Shown: positions 14,316 to 16,380 of the stretch, one piece after another
Numbering within the stretch: position 1 is the stretch's first letter
How the letters are laid out: every line of letters starts with the position of its first letter
Made by a program: the position numbers and the translations under genes
The notes under the pieces: generated by a model
The model's database searches: none
Told to the model about the DNA's origin: nothing
Seen by the model: only the letters and a program-made list of their open reading frames with translations
DNA from: Bacillota bacterium
Lineage (GTDB): Bacteria > Bacillota > Clostridia > Peptostreptococcales > Anaerovoracaceae
Direction of reading: 5' to 3'
DNA length: 16,380 bases
NCBI GenBank assembly: GCA_016302545.1
Contig: JAEDNK010000027.1
Coordinates: 1-16,380, forward strand

Positions 14316-15087
14316 ACTTCAGTCCTTTGAAGGACCTTTTGACCTGCTGGTGTACCTGATAGAAAATGCGGAAATGAGCATATACGATATCAGAATCAGC
14401 GAGATTACAAATCAATACCTTGAGTACATCAGAGCCATGGAGGAAAACGATATCAATGTAGCCACCGAGTTTATGGTGCTGGCTTCCACCCTTATTGAGA
14501 TAAAATCCAAGATGATACTGCCTAGGATGAGCATTGAGGGGCAGGTTATGGAGGAAGAAGATCCGAGAACAGGTCTGGTGGAGAGAATCCTGGAGTACAA
14601 GAGATTCAAGAAAGCGGCGGAAATCCTGCAAGACAGACAGGAACATTCCCAACGCATCTTCGAAAAGCCCCAGGAGGATATTTCGGGGTACCTTGAAAAT
14701 CCGGACGAGTATCTCAGCCTTGACCTGAAGCAGTTTGCTTCGGCTTTCAGCCTTTTCATACAGAAGAAACAAAAAGTGGAGGCTGTCAGAAAGCATTACA
14801 CCAGAATCGAGAGGGAACGTTCAACTATGGAGAGCCGTATCAGAATGATTCTGGGTGCTGTAAGGCGTAAAATCGGACAGATTTTCAGTTTCCGCGAGCT
14901 GGTTCCAAATAAAGACGACCGTTACGATGTGGTAGTTACCTTCATGTCTCTTCTGGAAATGGCAAAGGAGAGGGTCGTGCGTGTGGACCAGAAATCCCTT
15001 TATGGAGACATAGAGGTGTCAGCAGGTGAGAGGGTTGATGAAGACGCTGTTCTGGAAAAGTACAGCAAGGAAGTACAGGAGGCTTAA
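14299..15087 (+). CDS. scpA: segregation and condensation protein A
   Basis: The kleisin subunit of the SMC-ScpAB condensin, needed for chromosome compaction and segregation. The 262 residues start with the diagnostic KLQSFEGPFDLLVYLIENAEM and continue with ISEITNQYLEYIRAM. A helical middle contains FMVLASTLIEIKSKMILP, and a C-terminal winged-helix part has FRELVPNKDDRYDVVVTFMSLLEMAK. N-terminal helices bind the SMC neck and the C-terminal part binds the SMC head, as known for the family. The length is typical. The ATG at 14299 is 17 bases inside the end of the transporter gene, and AGGAG at 14281-14285 precedes it. scpB follows after three bases. The partner smc gene is not in the window. 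Confidence 0.96.
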   Translation: MSYKVKLQSFEGPFDLLVYLIENAEMSIYDIRISEITNQYLEYIRAMEENDINVATEFMVLASTLIEIKSKMILPRMSIEGQVMEEEDPRTGLVERILEYKRFKKAAEILQDRQEHSQRIFEKPQEDISGYLENPDEYLSLDLKQFASAFSLFIQKKQKVEAVRKHYTRIERERSTMESRIRMILGAVRRKIGQIFSFRELVPNKDDRYDVVVTFMSLLEMAKERVVRVDQKSLYGDIEVSAGERVDEDAVLEKYSKEVQEA

Positions 15088-15090
15088 TAT

Positions 15091-15699
15091 ATGGCAAGCA
15101 AAAAGACAATTAAATCGGCTTTCGAGTCAATGATGTTTACCTGGGGTGAGCCTCTTGACGCAAAGACAGCCGGAGATGTTTTTGATATAACTAAAAATGA
15201 AGCATATGAATACTTCAAGGAACTGCAGACCGAATACGAGCAGGAGGGCCGCGGTATTGTAATTCGCGAGGTAAACGGAGCTTTCCAGTTTGTTACCCGT
15301 GAGGAAAACGCCGACTACATTGAACGTCTCTGCACACCGGTAAAGGCTAAGAGGCTGTCACAGTCTGCCCTGGAGGTTCTGGCAATCGTGGCATACAAGC
15401 AGCCTGTGACTAAAGGCGAAATCGAGGCAATCAGAGGCATCAAGTGCGATCGTGTTATGGAAGGCCTCATGAATAAAAATCTGGTGGAGGCCGTAGGACG
15501 CTCCGAGGCGGTGGGAAGGCCGGTGCTTTACGGCACTACGGATACTTTCCTTAAAAATTTCGGTTTTGCTTCCATTAAAGAGCTGCCGGAAATCGACGAT
15601 ATCGAAAGTGCCATCAATGTGGATGTGGAGGCTGACGGCGCAGAGGCTGCAGGCGGCGAGGCTGACAGCTGCGAAGGCCAGATGAGCATAGAGTTTTAG
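15091..15699 (+). CDS. scpB: segregation and condensation protein B
   Basis: Accessory subunit of the SMC-ScpAB condensin, which dimerises and binds the middle of ScpA. The 202 residues show two winged-helix domains, about 1-80 and 85-165. The conserved core is LSQSALEVLAIVAYKQPVTKGEI, then RGIKCDRVMEGLMNKNLVEAVGR and the GRPVLYGTTDTFLKNFG ending typical of ScpB. An acidic, Ala-rich tail (about 178-202) follows and is less conserved in the family. The start ATG at 15091 is three bases after the scpA stop, with AGGAGG at 15076-15081 in the end of scpA. The two genes form the standard operon. The next gene is convergent, starting to overlap the region after only 15 bases, and no clear terminator hairpin was seen between them. 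Confidence 0.96.
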   Translation: MASKKTIKSAFESMMFTWGEPLDAKTAGDVFDITKNEAYEYFKELQTEYEQEGRGIVIREVNGAFQFVTREENADYIERLCTPVKAKRLSQSALEVLAIVAYKQPVTKGEIEAIRGIKCDRVMEGLMNKNLVEAVGRSEAVGRPVLYGTTDTFLKNFGFASIKELPEIDDIESAINVDVEADGAEAAGGEADSCEGQMSIEF

Positions 15700-15714
15700 G
15701 TTGACTTACCGGGC

Positions 15715-16380
15715 TTATCTCATCCGGACCGGTATCTGTATCTCGGAGAGCCAGTCCTCTTCCCGGTCTTTGTTCCAGATGCCGTCGATATAGTTTTCGC
15801 GGATGTTTCCGCATATTTCATAGCCGCTGTCTTCTATGAAGCTGAGAATTGCGGCGTAGGTCTCGGGGAAATTATCATAAGAACCCTTATGGAAGATGCA
15901 GGCTGCTGTAATTTCCGGAAGCTCACGGAACTTTACCAGCGCTGAGTCTTCCTTTTTTTCTGTTACGGCCTCGCAGGTTTCGATGAGTATATGGTCCTCT
16001 TTGTAACCCGGCTCCAGGTAGTGGGTGAAGCAGTATTCCGGCAGGGCGCACCGGCAGCCCAGGCGTTCCATTTCGGCGCCCATTTCGGGCATGAAGGAAA
16101 AGAGCTCGTCATAAGAATCAATGCACTTCTCCATGGAGGCAACTGTGACGGCGGGGATTTTTCTGATGAGGACGGGGGCGTCAAGGACTCCGGTCTGTCC
16201 CGACAGAAAGCCGTCGATGGCGGCAATCTGGGATGTCAGCTCGGCGATTTTTCTCAGGAGAGCGGCTTTCTTTGAGGTCAGAAGAGATGCTGAGTCAGCG
16301 CCCTGATTAATAAGCTTGATTTCTTCCAGCGTGAAGCCCGCCTGCTTCAGTGCAGTTATTCTTTGGATTTCTGCCATCTG
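15715..16380 (-). CDS. MerR-family regulator with GyrI-like effector domain, N-terminus cut by window end
   Basis: The visible 221 residues begin inside the MerR DNA-binding domain: QRITALKQAGFTLEEIKLI is the second-helix region that normally lies near residues 45-65. The Met near 16377 is therefore internal and the true start is beyond the window. A coiled-coil dimer helix (about 30-60 of the visible part) follows. Then comes a GyrI/AraC-effector-like domain with PAVTVASMEKCIDSYDELF, a YLEPGYKEDHILIETCEAV strand pair, and the closing HKGSYDNFPETYAAILSFI typical of multidrug-binding BmrR-like folds. Regulators of this kind sense hydrophobic or cationic ligands and activate an efflux gene, often adjacent and here presumably outside the window. 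It is convergent with scpB. The C-terminus is complete. Confidence 0.85.
   Translation of the reverse strand, partial: QMAEIQRITALKQAGFTLEEIKLINQGADSASLLTSKKAALLRKIAELTSQIAAIDGFLSGQTGVLDAPVLIRKIPAVTVASMEKCIDSYDELFSFMPEMGAEMERLGCRCALPEYCFTHYLEPGYKEDHILIETCEAVTEKKEDSALVKFRELPEITAACIFHKGSYDNFPETYAAILSFIEDSGYEICGNIRENYIDGIWNKDREEDWLSEIQIPVRMR

Noticed and set aside
15700..15730. Terminator between scpB and the convergent MerR gene
   Set aside because: A CCGGACCGG-like partial palindrome lies in the MerR coding end, with no T-tract and no convincing stem.

Overview
The window reads as chromosome of an anaerobic, Gram-positive, low-to-mid-GC Firmicute of the class Clostridia. The signs are ScpA/ScpB, a two-iron desulfoferrodoxin, a TelA/XpaC pair, AGGAGG-type ribosome binding sites and a PhoB/PhoR-type two-component pair. 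The genus cannot be fixed from sequence alone; a Eubacteriales family such as Anaerovoracaceae is only a guess. No rRNA, tRNA, CRISPR array, transposase or phage gene was seen. Coding density is high, and the longest gene-free gap is about 195 bases (6439-6634).

Layout. (1) 12-2372, plus strand: an OmpR/PhoB-type response regulator and a PAS-containing sensor kinase, closed by a near-perfect bidirectional terminator. (2) 5921-2445, minus strand: a four-gene operon XpaC-like / TelA-like / LemA-like / TPM-domain protein, a membrane-linked set of poorly understood families driven from an extended -10 promoter. (3) 6070-6438, plus strand: desulfoferrodoxin (superoxide reductase) with its own terminator. 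(4) 6635-7989, plus strand: an AT-rich two-gene cassette. It has an HTH domain fused to a DUF3990-like (ADP-ribosyltransferase-like) domain, and a 4-base-overlapping 166-aa partner. It has its own promoter, a 17-bp inverted-repeat operator over that promoter, and its own terminator. This looks like a self-regulated toxin-antitoxin-type system and is the most interesting locus here. (5) 10127-8020, minus strand: a FeoB-like membrane domain with no GTPase domain, coupled to a PhzF-family enzyme. (6) 10296-11339, plus strand: homoserine dehydrogenase without an ACT domain, expressed divergently from the FeoB-like gene. (7) 11436-15699, plus strand: a tightly packed run of a membrane-anchored degenerate J-domain protein, MtnA (TTG start), an EamA transporter, ScpA and ScpB. 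(8) 16380-15715, minus strand: a MerR-type regulator with a GyrI-like effector domain, cut by the window end.

How the parts fit: most genes are ordinary housekeeping or metabolic functions (signalling, amino-acid synthesis, methylthioribose salvage, chromosome condensation, oxygen-stress defence). The accessory-looking parts are the HTH-DUF3990 cassette, the GTPase-less FeoB-like protein and the J-like membrane protein. All family assignments come from reading motifs in the translated sequence; no database search was run.
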